DNA of 64,000 bases, taken from positions 1,622,001-1,686,000 of the forward strand of contig NC_063993.1 of assembly GCF_932276165.1 (NCBI RefSeq), given 5' to 3'. Numbering within the stretch: position 1 is the stretch's first letter; the number at the start of each line of letters is the position of its first letter. Below the pieces are notes generated by a model. The model searched no databases. It saw nothing but the letters and a program-made list of their open reading frames with translations, and had not been told where the DNA came from. The stretch comes from Plutella xylostella (Eukaryota > Arthropoda > Insecta > Lepidoptera > Plutellidae). Of the stretch, positions 22,957-33,604 are shown piece by piece. Position numbers and translations under genes: made by a program.

Positions 22957-23256
22957 TAGACGCATTTTTCCTGAAATAAAAATGACATATTATGTATCTA
23001 GCCTATCTGAAACCTAGTTAAACATTGTGAGATATGGCGTTTCGACTTTCTCCGTGTTCGGCATCATAAGGGTCACAGTGACAGTTAAATAAAGTCCATT
23101 TTTCTCTCCACCTTTAATTTGCAAGGTGCGGGTGCCTATATAAATAGAGTGAGTCGCCCGCGCGCCTCAGTTGTAATATCACCATGCAGAAATGACTAGG
23201 TTTCAGATAGGCTAGATACATAATATGTCATTTTTATTTCAGGAAAAATGCGTCTA
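22957..23256. mobile_element. 300-bp TIR element carrying a TATA/Inr promoter
   Basis: Arms of about 62 bp (tagacgcatttttcctgaaa through gcctatctgaaacctagt, 22957-23018) are mirrored at 23195-23256. The centre includes a GC-rich stretch with TATATAAATAG and TCAGT. Much of its interior (23011-23172) is repeated in reverse complement at 27625-27805, the right terminus of the neighbouring 4.5-kb element. Confidence 0.8.
23137..23171 (+). promoter_or_regulatory. TATA box plus initiator inside the TIR element
   Basis: TATATAAATAG begins at 23137 and an arthropod-type initiator TCAGT lies at 23167-23171, which puts the A of the initiator about 32 bp downstream, the normal TATA-to-start distance. 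The mirrored copy is on the minus strand (initiator 27632-27636, TATA 27656-27666). Confidence 0.65.
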
Positions 23257-24957
23257 TTATGTAGTCTGAGCCTATCTGAAACCTAGTTAAACATTGTGAG
23301 ATGTGCTTATTATCGCATGGTGGAGAGAAAACCAACTGTGACCCATAAGCTACTGATGAGTATATCAGTAGATAAATATTTGAATCTATAAATTTATAAT
23401 GCATAGATTTCTAGGTAGTAGATATACTAAAAATAAAGGTATAAGTATACATAAGACTTAAGTACTTCCTTATTATCCCTGACTTGTCAGAAAGTTATGG
23501 AAGGTATGTACCTATACATATAGGTAGCTATTATACATATGGATACACACAGTGCCTCTTCGAAAGCAATACTTATAAGTAATTATTAATCAAAATCTTG
23601 TTATTGTCAAGGCAATATTTTTAACATACACTAGCCGAATGGATGGAACCAGTGAAATACTTTGCAACAATATTTAAAAGCTGTAAAATGTAGAATATCG
23701 ATCCAGGCCGCTGGGGCTCAGGCCAGCACATGCTGACTAGGGTATGTAATTCTGGACTGACCTCAGAAATGCAGCAGCCGACCCTGGAGCCTCGTGGACC
23801 TGCTCAGTCAGCCCCGTACGACGACACGGCCTGCAACACCTGGCGCGGCATCTAGTCCTTGGAACGAGGAGTGGTGCTTGAAGGGAAGATAATTTTACTA
23901 AATATCACAGCCTCATCAGCTACTGGAAAAGATTAGATGAAGGCTGTGACACTGGCGGATAACTAAGTATGCAGTTTTTCAAAACATGATGCAGGTCACT
24001 ATATTCATATTCTAGATTGACAAGTAACACACAGTCTAATTTTGTATTCTAACTAACTCGGCGGTTAACGAGTTCCTGTGCAGTCCTACTAGGAAGGAAA
24101 GTTATTTTATAAGCCTTTGCACCGATTTTGTTGGCTACTACTCGTATCATTCTGTATCATCATGTGTGAATATTATGAGCTCTGGCAGCATTCCTTGGTA
24201 GATGACATCAATTAATAAAGATTGATTAACACAACAATAACAATATAATAGTTGATAAATGAAACCCGGCTAAAATGTCTTAACTGCGTAAGTAAATGAT
24301 CAGTCATGCCACCAGGATAAGTAAAATGTTCAGTTCTTCATATGAAAAACATTAACAAGGTCACCTTTAGGTATGTTCGTCAATACTAAGGGCAGGTCCC
24401 GGCCAAAACCTTAATTTAGGCTTCGCCTTGTTGCAACTTCAAAGGTACGTAGGTACCTACTTACATTGTTGTAGGTTATGAATGTTGAAGTGTTAAGTAG
24501 AATTGTAGAATACACAAAGCTTGCTGGTCGGTTCGATTTGAAAACCATTAAGTCAACCAAGACAAAACAAAATAAAATAGCTCGTTTAAATAAAGATGGT
24601 ACGTAAAGATGTTAGTTGTACCTGATCAGACCTGATGCAACGACAGCCAACATAGACTCTCTAATCTGTGGAAGCAACAATCATGGTGGCGGGAACATGG
24701 ACAGTTGGACGAGCCACCTCGAGCCTGACTTATCAATCAGACTATTAATTGACAGTTCGCCAACAGCAGATAGCTTGCGGCTATCTATAGGTAAACTTAG
24801 GTAGTTAGCTATACCCAAGAAAAAGTCCTTGGACATCGATATGACAGTGGAACGGCGAATAACAGTGACAACAAAACATTTCTTTACACCAAAAAGGCTT
24901 GTTGTTGTCCAGCTAAGGAAGGTTACCTACTTCAGCGACCTGGTATTGCAGTTCTCT

Positions 24958-25152
24958 CACGCCTTGTACTAATGTACTCCCTTGCGGGGTAGGCAGAGGT
25001 GCATTGCTGCACCCACTTTTCGCCAGAGTGTTATGTTAGTCCCAATGTAATAGGGGGCGGGACTATTGCCATTTTACGGGCACATCCAAGACCGCCGGGA
25101 ATCGAACCCGGGACCTTCGGCTCAGTAGTCAGAGTCACTAACCACTACGCCA
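24958..25152 (-). mobile_element. tRNA-derived SINE
   Basis: On the minus strand the head reads TGGCGTAGTGGTTAGTGACT and, about 45 bp later, GGGTTCGATTCCCGG, an RNA polymerase III B-box. The arrangement is that of a tRNA-like A/B promoter. The body ends near 24958 with 'gggtaggcagaggtgc' and 'cacccacttttcgc' blocks (plus-strand reading) that also occur in the repeats at 6884 and 53807. Confidence 0.8.
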
Positions 25153-26601
25153 TTCAAAATGGAATTGTGAAAACGGCACGTCTGCATCTTAACCAGTCAG
25201 TCTAAGTAGTTTCAACCAGTTTCAACAGATACAGTGTTGAAAAATAGTTATGAAACGTTTGCGACAGGATCGAATTAAAAATACATTTTCATTAGAGAAG
25301 CCGTTTAGGCATGAATAGGTACTTTCACCCTTTGAATTGTGCTCCAAATGATGACCTTCGAAATTCATAGAAATTTAATGACAACTGCCATTGTTTATTA
25401 TCTAGCCCAGTAAATTGAGTTGGGCTACGGCTACACGTGATGTGATACACAGTACACAGTAGGTATATGCATGTTCCCAGAATAGTGGAAGTTATAATTT
25501 TACCAAAAGGTAGTCGTCTCGTGCAAGAGCACCGTTACTCGATTTATTCGATACACAACTAGGGACAGCTGCTGTGTAGGAGGTTCACGCATTTTTCAAC
25601 AAAGAGCTCGGACACATACTCACAATCCACTGGGACATTAGGAAGACAGCTAATATGGTGCCACTCAGAAACCGCGATGACACTCTGATCATGATCACCC
25701 GACAGTAGGATCATAATAAATTCGGTAACTTGTGAAGCGGTATGGTATATCAACAGCGACTCTCACGAAATCATGAATTAGCTCAGTGCTTTCAGGTTGA
25801 ACACTCGCCGGTGGGATTCACTTTGCTCACAGCCGAGAAAAGAAAAGACTCAAAGCTGGAATCTGCCGATGTGTCATGACACTTAAAGATAGTGTCTGGG
25901 GGTCACTTTATATGACGAAAAACGAACTTTCAGTGCACTGCGGCGCGAGCCGCTCTATCTGTTTGTATGTATTAAACGTGCCGATTGCACGACAGCTCTC
26001 GTTCGTTCGTTTCTCACTGTATAGAGTAACGCTCCTGTACTTACCGTGCGTCACCATTCCCATGAGCAGTCCAATGATCTTTAGGCAGTTTAGAACAAAA
26101 GCTGCATTAGACAGTTTCTTCAGCAGAGACATCGAAATAAAAATAAAAAATTCTTGCACAACTATCCCCAGGGGCAGTCTACAGGTCACTTTGGGCAGTT
26201 CAGAAGAAAGCTGCTTTAACAGAATACCCTACCTCAGCGGAGGCATCAAATTGAAGTGCTATAACACTTGTAGAAGCGGTGCACGTTACCCGATTTGTCG
26301 CCATCCATGCCGATGCGGCTACGGCGACTGCAGTTGGGTACTCAGGCTTCGTTGGTGTGCCCTTGTATGGCTAACATGACCAACCTTGGCAGTAAACGTT
26401 CGTCCGCATATGCCATAATCACTGATGAATAGCGCACGTTACCCGATACCTTCTAAAGAAGTCACTAACAATGATGGCTGATGATGATGATGATGACCGT
26501 GCTAGCAATAGTGCAGGCGGTTCCGCTGAGCATAAAATCTCTTCCCAGACAGGGGGCGTTTGGATCTGGCAACCAGAACAGGAGTGCCAGGTGTGCGCAG
26601 C

Positions 26602-26880
26602 GATGCAGGTGGGACAACACAGCCGCCAGGGCAGGAGTGCATGGCTTGGTCTATGCAGCGGTGCAGGTAGCACAAACCGGTGGCCAGGGCCAGGACCGGG
26701 TGTAAGCTGCGATGCAGGTGGCACGAGACGGCGGCCAGCGCAGGAGCACAGGGCCGGGTGTATGCTGCGATGCAGGTGGCACAAACCGGTGGCCAGGGCA
26801 GGAGCGCAGGGCCGGGTGTACGCTGCGATGCAGGTGGCACGAGACGGCGGCCAGCGCGGGAGCACAGGGCCGGGTGCAGG
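26602..26880. repeat. GC-rich 58-bp minisatellite, ~5 copies
   Basis: Units begin gatgcaggtggcac and repeat every 58 bp (one unit shorter). Two unit types alternate (cacaaaccggtggccag and cacgagacggcggccag), so the true amplified unit is probably a 116-bp pair. The long open frames seen here on both strands are a by-product of a repeat whose length is not a multiple of three. A short GAT microsatellite is next to it at 26478-26498. Confidence 0.9.
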
Positions 26881-27810
26881 TTACACGAAACTTCAATTTC
26901 ACCGAATTGGCCTGCCTACCCTTCAGCGGGTAGGTACCGGCGGATCACATTACTAGCCGCACATGCCACAATATCCCAACATACTGAAACTCGGAGCCAC
27001 GTGCTTCCTGTAAAAAATCCTATGACGGTCCTGGAAAGCTCCTGTTTGTAAAGCCTTACATAAGCTATAATCAAGTGCATTATTGTAATAGCAAAGTTAT
27101 TATCAACTGTTTTCTAAAAATATTAGAAATTGAGGGTAGAAAAATATATTTTTATTATTTTTTCCTGTATAAAATAAACATTACGCTTTACTTAAAGCGG
27201 TAATTAATGTAAGTATCTAGCTCAAGCGCCACTTGTAGGACCGGAATATGTGATCAATCATCACCACGACTATTGTATCGGACCCTACTGCGTGGGATAA
27301 AAACCCCAAGCGCCGGAGCATTATGACCAGTGGCTGAGCTTCTAAAAGCAGTAATTAATAGCATTTTACTCACGGCTTATCCGCTCAAACCTTCGTTGCG
27401 AAATCCTCAGCAATGGCTGCGTGCGCAGCAGCCGGCAGGTCCCGCTCCCCGACGCCACGTGTCGCGGCGGCCGCGCCCCGCGCCGCCTGGTCCGCATCAC
27501 GCTACAGCTCCCGGCAGCGAGGACTCCGCAAATTCAATATTATATTTTTCCCCGTTCGGAGCGAAGCCGACGAGAACCGTGGCTACATTGAGCCATTTTG
27601 CCGAAGTGTTCACTTCAAAAATCAAAAACCAACTGAGGCGCGCGGGCGACTCACTCTATTTATATAGGCACCCGCACCTTGCAAATTAAAGGTGGAGAGA
27701 AAAATGGACTTTATTTAACTGTCACTTGTTATGATGCCGAACACGGAGAAAGTCGAAACGCCATATCTCACAATGTTTAACTAGGTTTCAGATAGGCTCA
27801 GACTACATAA

Positions 27811-28384
27811 TAATGAAATACTTATAGGATTTTAAACATAACCTAAAATACATGCTGCCGAAAAAATATACCACATCCGTAGGCTATTAAGAACATACCC
27901 TCCAAAATTTACTTTACTTTACAATATAAGTATAATGTACTCGAATAATGAATATTATTAAAATCCACCTGATCATGTAGTTTACTTTTTCGGGAGCACG
28001 TAATTTAAGTCCTATTCTTTAAGATTATTTGTAAATATAAATGGTTTAGAAAATAACTTGGAATTTCCGATGATGTTAATATTAGACGAAATAAAGATTT
28101 GAAACGGACAGACATCAAATGTAAAATTATTTCTTTGTTATTAACTATTGTCTTTTATTTTTAAAACCTCTACGAAATTATATGCATGGTGGAATCTTAT
28201 CACTATCACGGTGATTGTACCCGTGATACTGAGCAGACAAACTATAAAAATAGTTTCCTAACTAATAGAGTAACTATGAAATCGCCAAGATAAGCCTGCC
28301 AACGTGATTTCAAGGAATTTTCCTTTCTGTATTAAGGAAGTAAAAGCTTCAACCTAAACACCGTAGTAGGAATAATCACCGCAG
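27811..28384. other. AT-rich intergenic DNA, nothing recognised
   Basis: No ORF, RNA gene or inverted repeat that I can support. Confidence 0.5.
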
Positions 28385-28590
28385 TGCGGTGTTAGGGACC
28401 GCGTAGAAACTCGTAGCAAAGTATAGCGATGTTAGTTTGTCTGTCGTAGCCGGCGTAGTAGTCGCGTAGCACTTCGTAGCAAAGTGCATTGCTGTGATGT
28501 AGCCCTCCGTAGCAAGTAACGTAGCCGTTTGTAGCAAAGTCTGACTGTGTCGTGTTGTAATCATTCTACAACTATCGCAGCGGGATGTGG
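28385..28590. repeat. CGTAGC motif cluster
   Basis: The hexamer cgtagc or gtagca occurs about ten times in 200 bp (cgtagcaaagt four times). The same motif, in palindromic arrangement, forms clusters at 54761-54830 and 57835-57900. Confidence 0.75.
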
Positions 28591-28617
28591 CTATATCGCG
28601 TAGTGGTTGGTTGAAAT

Positions 28618-28852
28618 ACACTGACGGGCAAGGAAATAGTTCCACTCACAAAAAGCCGACACCAAACGGCCCCAATTTTTTCTAACATTTAATTTGAAAT
28701 TTGAACAAAATATGATTGTGTTTAGTTGGTAATATCCTGATACTCCGCTAAATGTACTTCAATTTTGCAGAAGGCGTCATAAAGCTAGCTTTTTCCGTTT
28801 AGGAGTAAATGTTTGTTTTTCTCAGTGGATCCTTTTCATTGCCCGTGAGTGT
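28618..28852. mobile_element. 235-bp MITE
   Basis: The left end cactgacgggcaaggaaata, then gttccactcac, pairs with the right end read in reverse, cactcacgggcaatgaaaag then gatccactg. The arms are about 36 bp. A truncated relative lies at 5110-5185. Confidence 0.75.
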
Positions 28853-31800
28853 ACCTTGGATGTTACAAACCAAACAAGGACACAAGTAAATAAAACACCA
28901 TAGATGAATAATTTCTATTTTATTAAATCGTTATTTATAAATCAGATAACAACCTTCACCGAGGCAATACACCGTGAAGGCAGTTACTCACGCCTACAGC
29001 ATTACATTATCTTAATAACAAATAAAATGCATAAGAATACAATTTCAAATTGAAAATTTGGCACACATTTTGAGATTCATTCAATTTCACCAGAGTTTTA
29101 TATTATCGTTAGCAAATAAAATACATAAAACGACAATTATACTTGAAATTCATCCAGTTTTAGAAAAAGAAGACAAGAAACTAATCCTTAACTATATATA
29201 AAGTTTATAAATATAGGCAACGCATTGTGCGATCCACATTTGTGCTTACACAGAGTCATCGAATGGAATCAATACCTACGTAATTTTCCGCAGCCATCTT
29301 AGTACATCCTTTACTAACTTCCCCATCTTATATGTGACGAATTCAAAACGTAAGATATATTATTATATATTTTGTCATTAATAAAACATCTGTAATAGCT
29401 ACACACATCAGCAGCATCCTGTATCACAGCACTCTCACGTACCACCTTATTCTTGTTACTTATTTGCTAATAACAAAAAATATAAACAAGATTAGCGTCC
29501 CCGCAGAATTTAGTATTGATACAAGAATATCAACCAAAGCTTCAACAAAGTAGTAATTTTAAGTATAATAAATACGAATTTACGCTTCATTAACTAAAAT
29601 AGCGGCTCGTATGTTGAAGCATTGGACTATATATACGTTGAGTGGTTTCTCTGTCCATTAGGGACATAAAGTTAGCCAGCACTTTGTTAAGAACCATCCT
29701 TTCTATATCTACCTTAGATTAAAACACCCTGTGAACTTCATACACACCATCGTGTTCTAATGGGGAAAACATCCGTAAAAGTGATCATTCATTTATTTAT
29801 TTACTCTTTATTGTATACAAAAACAAACACATAATAAAATATATGAACACAACAAAACATAAACTTTATATGGAAAACTAAATTAGATTTGTTTGAATTA
29901 AATAGAATAAGTATGCTAAATATTTGTGTGTGGAATATTGTGCCTATAGAATAAAGACAAATAAAACTAAATTTTATAACGTTTACGTGCTACAATAAAT
30001 TGTAGATAATACTTCATTTTTTAGTTGTGCGCAATACCATTACGATAAAATTAACACCATCCACGTTACAATGGAAATAAGTCATATATGCATGTTTTTA
30101 ATCAATACGGTTCAATTTTGAGTGCTTACGTAAGTACATATATTATATATTTTTACTCTTTCAAAAAAAATACATTATTTGTGAGGAAGCAGTTATTTTT
30201 ACAAACGTGCGGTGTGTAAAACACTTTTAGCCGACCAGTAATATACAAAATATACAATTTCAATTTATTTGTCAGCTATTTCATTCTCATTTTTCCTTCA
30301 TGATTAAAACTAATTATATACATTGATATTTGTATTGTCACCATATAAATCTTGGTGAATTATACCTAAACATTTAGGTTTTCATAATTTTATAATAAAA
30401 ATGATAGTTTTTAAGTGAAAGGGGTTGGCCCTTGGCTGATGGGCAGCGGGCAGCAACTTCCAAAGTACCTGTTGCCCAGGTTACGCAAGTGGCCATTATT
30501 CCCATTATTATCAAAAATGTAATGATACATCAACATAAGCCTTTCCTATGCCATTCTTTTGTGAAAGCTACATCGTACCTACTCATATACTTACTTCATT
30601 TCTTATAAATCTATTGTACTTATTGTTTCTTTTAATGAAATGGTTTCGGCGGAATGGTTTCCTTGGATATACACTTACTTACATACAAACATGAACATCG
30701 CGCCCTTCACGAATATATAAAATATAGAATGAGTATATATGTAGTACACATTTATTTATTCATAATAAATCATGGATGGAGATGAAATCGTAACGACACT
30801 GAGCCCCCCTGAGCCAAGTGGGCTCGTGTGGACGATTCCTACAACTGTTTTATTTATTTACTTATACAATATTATAAACAAAACAATAGGATATTAGTAA
30901 ATAAATATTCAATGTGAAATAACTTCTATGTACTTGACAACGATCCAGAGCTAAATAGGTATAATTGACCCAACTGTGATTGCCAAATAGCAATTTTATT
31001 TTCACTTTCTTTACCTCATGCATTATGGACATGATGAATCCACCATTTTCCTAGCTGTAGGTATGTATTTGATTGGAGTTCTGGATCAGGTCAGGTAAAT
31101 AATTTTATAATAAACTAGAATGGAACTTTCAAACCCAACCACATCTATATATAACGTAATAGTAAAACCACATCAATCTGCCGCCAATACCGCTAGAAGA
31201 TGTTCATATTGTAAATATAAGTTTTCCTTAAATATAAAAATTTAGATATACTTAAAACAGTAATAAAATAACAAAATGTATTAAATTCAGTCAATTCTTT
31301 CCATCATACCTAAATGGACATACACACTCATGTTCGTTTATCCCCGCCGGCGGACAGTGGCCGACTACACGGTTCAGATAAATCAATATAATTTCAACAA
31401 GTAACGTCTGACGCTCCAATCAAAACTGAACAATAGAACTAGATAATTTAGTATAATTATATGTATTTACATCCACCTCTTTTTAAACAGCCTGTACACA
31501 ATATAAGATTTAAACAAATACAAAGGAACTTACTACTCGTAGAGTGAATATACTTCATTGGTTTATAACTTTATTACGAAATTCTTACTTTATAAAAATA
31601 CATTATGTATTTGTGAAGTTTCCGTTTTAAAAGGCTTATGTACTTAGTAATAATCATAGACCTGTAATTATGTTAACAAATTCACAGACACTCACCAAAT
31701 TCGGAAGTTAGTCAATAATCTGTACGTGTTAAATCAAATCTCTGCTTCTTTTGTACTGTACAAGTTACAGTGTGCACATCAAATTAAATTATTTAGTAAA

Positions 31801-32390
31801 TACGAATTAAATTCGCTTCGGCTGGTATTCTATACCAACGCTATGATTATTGATTAAACTTTAATACTTAGGATATACAAATGGGACTTTACAGTGTGTC
31901 AACGTTTCTAGTTTCCTCGGAGTTCTTATGTTAATTTTCAATTGACCATGAATAAGTTCAGTACCTATTCAGAACAGACCGTCGAATGTATTCATCATCT
32001 CGCGACATTTATTATTAGTAACACTAATCCGATAATTAAGTTAAAGGGATGTTAATCTGTCCTTAAAACGTGGTTAATGCCAGTAGTCGTGATCACCATA
32101 TTCCTAAACATTTAACACGTCGTATAAAGTCGGGCCTCATTTTGACATAGAATCAGTCATCTCACTATTTTACTTTCGCACAGTTCTACTAACGACTCTA
32201 CTGCGGTGTTACCACAAGATCTCAAGCAACCCTGTCCACAGTTCAATGATATCTATAAGCAAGGAACCGTCATAGACATTATAGGTATCTTCTTGCGCAT
32301 CCAATTTAGATTTAACCCTTAACCATCAGCCACAATTGGTTACGGGCAAAATCGCATTCCGACTTTGTGGTACCACGGACGAACTGCTTC
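28853..32390. other. AT-rich DNA downstream of LRP4, probable 3' UTR in part
   Basis: No coding exon is visible. The part nearest 32534 should include the LRP4 3' UTR (minus strand), but many AATAAA complements occur and the cleavage site cannot be chosen. Bases 29785-29830 (atttatttatttactcttta) resemble a LINE tail. Confidence 0.5.
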
Positions 32391-32393
32391 GCT

Positions 32394-32560
32394 AGTTCTG
32401 GCCAGTTCTTCGTACAATGCTGGCGTGTCTACACTCTACTCTCGGTTCAGGTGTGTAGGGCGACAGTTCTGGCCAGTTCGTCGTACATTGCTGGCTCGTG
32501 TCTACGGTCTACTCTAACACCGAGTGGCGGAGGTTCAGGCGAAGGTGTGTAAGGTGACTG
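32394..32560. repeat. Tandem duplication over the LRP4 stop codon region
   Basis: 'gttctggccagttcttcgta' at 32396 is repeated as 'gttctggccagttcgtcgta' at 32466, each followed by 'gtctacNNtctactct', 'ggttcagg' and 'gtgtgtaNggNgac'. The second copy overlaps the last LRP4 codons, stop and start of the 3' UTR; the first is wholly in the 3' UTR. Confidence 0.8.
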
Positions 32561-33604
32561 GTTCGAAGTCGTCGTGTGAGTTGCGCGGCTGGCGGGGCTG
32601 GCGCGGCGGCGGCGGCGCGGGAGGCAACAGGCTCGTGCCTTCGGGGATGTATACGTTGGTTATGCGCTCCTGGTAGGAAAAAACCGGGTAAATATGTAGG
32701 TAAAATCGAGGCAATAAACACCAGAAGTTCTGACGATCAGAGTAGAATAATGAATTTCTTAATAACCACTGAGTGTGAGGCCCTCAAATTTAATCGGGTC
32801 TAAATGATGGTCCTTCGTTAATATTAAAGCATACACCATGCATCAGTACAGAAATATCACCAACCTGATTTTTGTCATACTTGAAGATCCCCTGAAACCG
32901 GTGTCTCCGCTCGTCGGTTCCCCCCGCGGCCCCCGCAGCCCCCGCGGCCCCCGCGCCCCCCGCGTAGTTGGGGTTGTGGAAGGAGATGTGTCCGCTGGAC
33001 TCGCGGTAGTTTTCCTTCACGTCGCGGCCGTCGTGCTCGCGGTGTAGCCTCTTCACTGTAAGTGGGAGTATGGTTACGGTTGAAGTTAGGGATTGAGTAA
33101 GAATGGTGGACTCAGTTTGTGGTGTTCTGTGATGGAAAGTGTAGACCAAGTGCATTTTTTAACAATAATTTACTGATATTCACAATAAACAGCATAAAAG
33201 TAAGGATTTCACACTTCTTTATTGCTTGTTTTGTAGTTTTAAATGGTTAACTTATTATCCAGTTAATTAGTCAGGATACTGTAAGGATAAGTATTCAGCC
33301 CAAATCAGAGGCCAACCTGCTACTATTCCACTGGCCAAGTGTCCAGCAACGCAACTATCCTAACCAGTCAAATCTTCATTCCAAAAAAGAACAAAAACCC
33401 AAAACCACTTACTCAGAACAATGACAACGCACACTCCAACCCCCAGCACAGCTCCCAGCGCTATGCCAACGATCGTGACCACGTCAAAGCTCTTCGACGG
33501 CGGCAGCTCCGGCAGCAGCGGCGGCGGCGGGACCGCTTCATCCGTGTAGTCGTAGAATGAAGGGTAGTGCGACGGCATCTTGAGGTTTACCAGGGAGCGG
33601 GGCA
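32535..33604 (-). other. Lrp4: LRP4 stalk, transmembrane helix and cytoplasmic tail
   Basis: Exon 32 encodes a Pro-rich stalk and a helix VVTIVGIALGAVLGVGVCVV at about residues 1773-1795. The tail of about 108 residues starts with basic residues (KRLHREHDGR) and contains HNPNY, an NPxY endocytosis/adaptor motif, near residue 1823. Directly after it comes a Gly-Ala run coded by a GC-rich microsatellite (about 32927-32965). The protein ends PVTLHTFA; I do not see the Ser/Thr-x-Val ending typical of PDZ ligands. Confidence 0.88.

Larger units (their letters stand above)
23257..27810. mobile_element. 4.55-kb TIR element (ttatgtagtctgag ends)
   Basis: The terminus ttatgtagtctgagcctatc... at 23257-23302 is the reverse complement of 27764-27810, 46 bp nearly perfect, with TA on both outer sides. 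The right subterminal 140 bp repeats the interior of the 300-bp element at 22957-23256, including its promoter, which here points into the element. The body contains a tRNA-derived SINE, a GC-rich 58-bp minisatellite and no convincing transposase ORF; a 167-codon ORF at 25876-26379 is not recognisable. Probably a non-autonomous element that has gathered other repeats. Confidence 0.65.

Noticed and set aside
25076..25152. Functional tRNA gene on the minus strand
   Set aside because: A and B boxes are present, but a proper acceptor stem and anticodon arm do not fold, and the sequence runs on into a SINE body.
25876..26379. 167-codon plus-strand ORF
   Set aside because: No domain, no start context and no splice support; it lies in transposon-derived DNA.
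26419..27051. Overlapping long ORFs on both strands (112-161 codons)
   Set aside because: They follow the GC-rich 58-bp minisatellite, which lacks stops in most frames. The peptides are simple repeats.
23257..27810. Integrated densovirus-like element (inverted ends with TATA-initiator promoters)
   Set aside because: The end structure is suggestive, but there is no trace of a replication or capsid reading frame in 4.5 kb, so a non-autonomous DNA element fits better.
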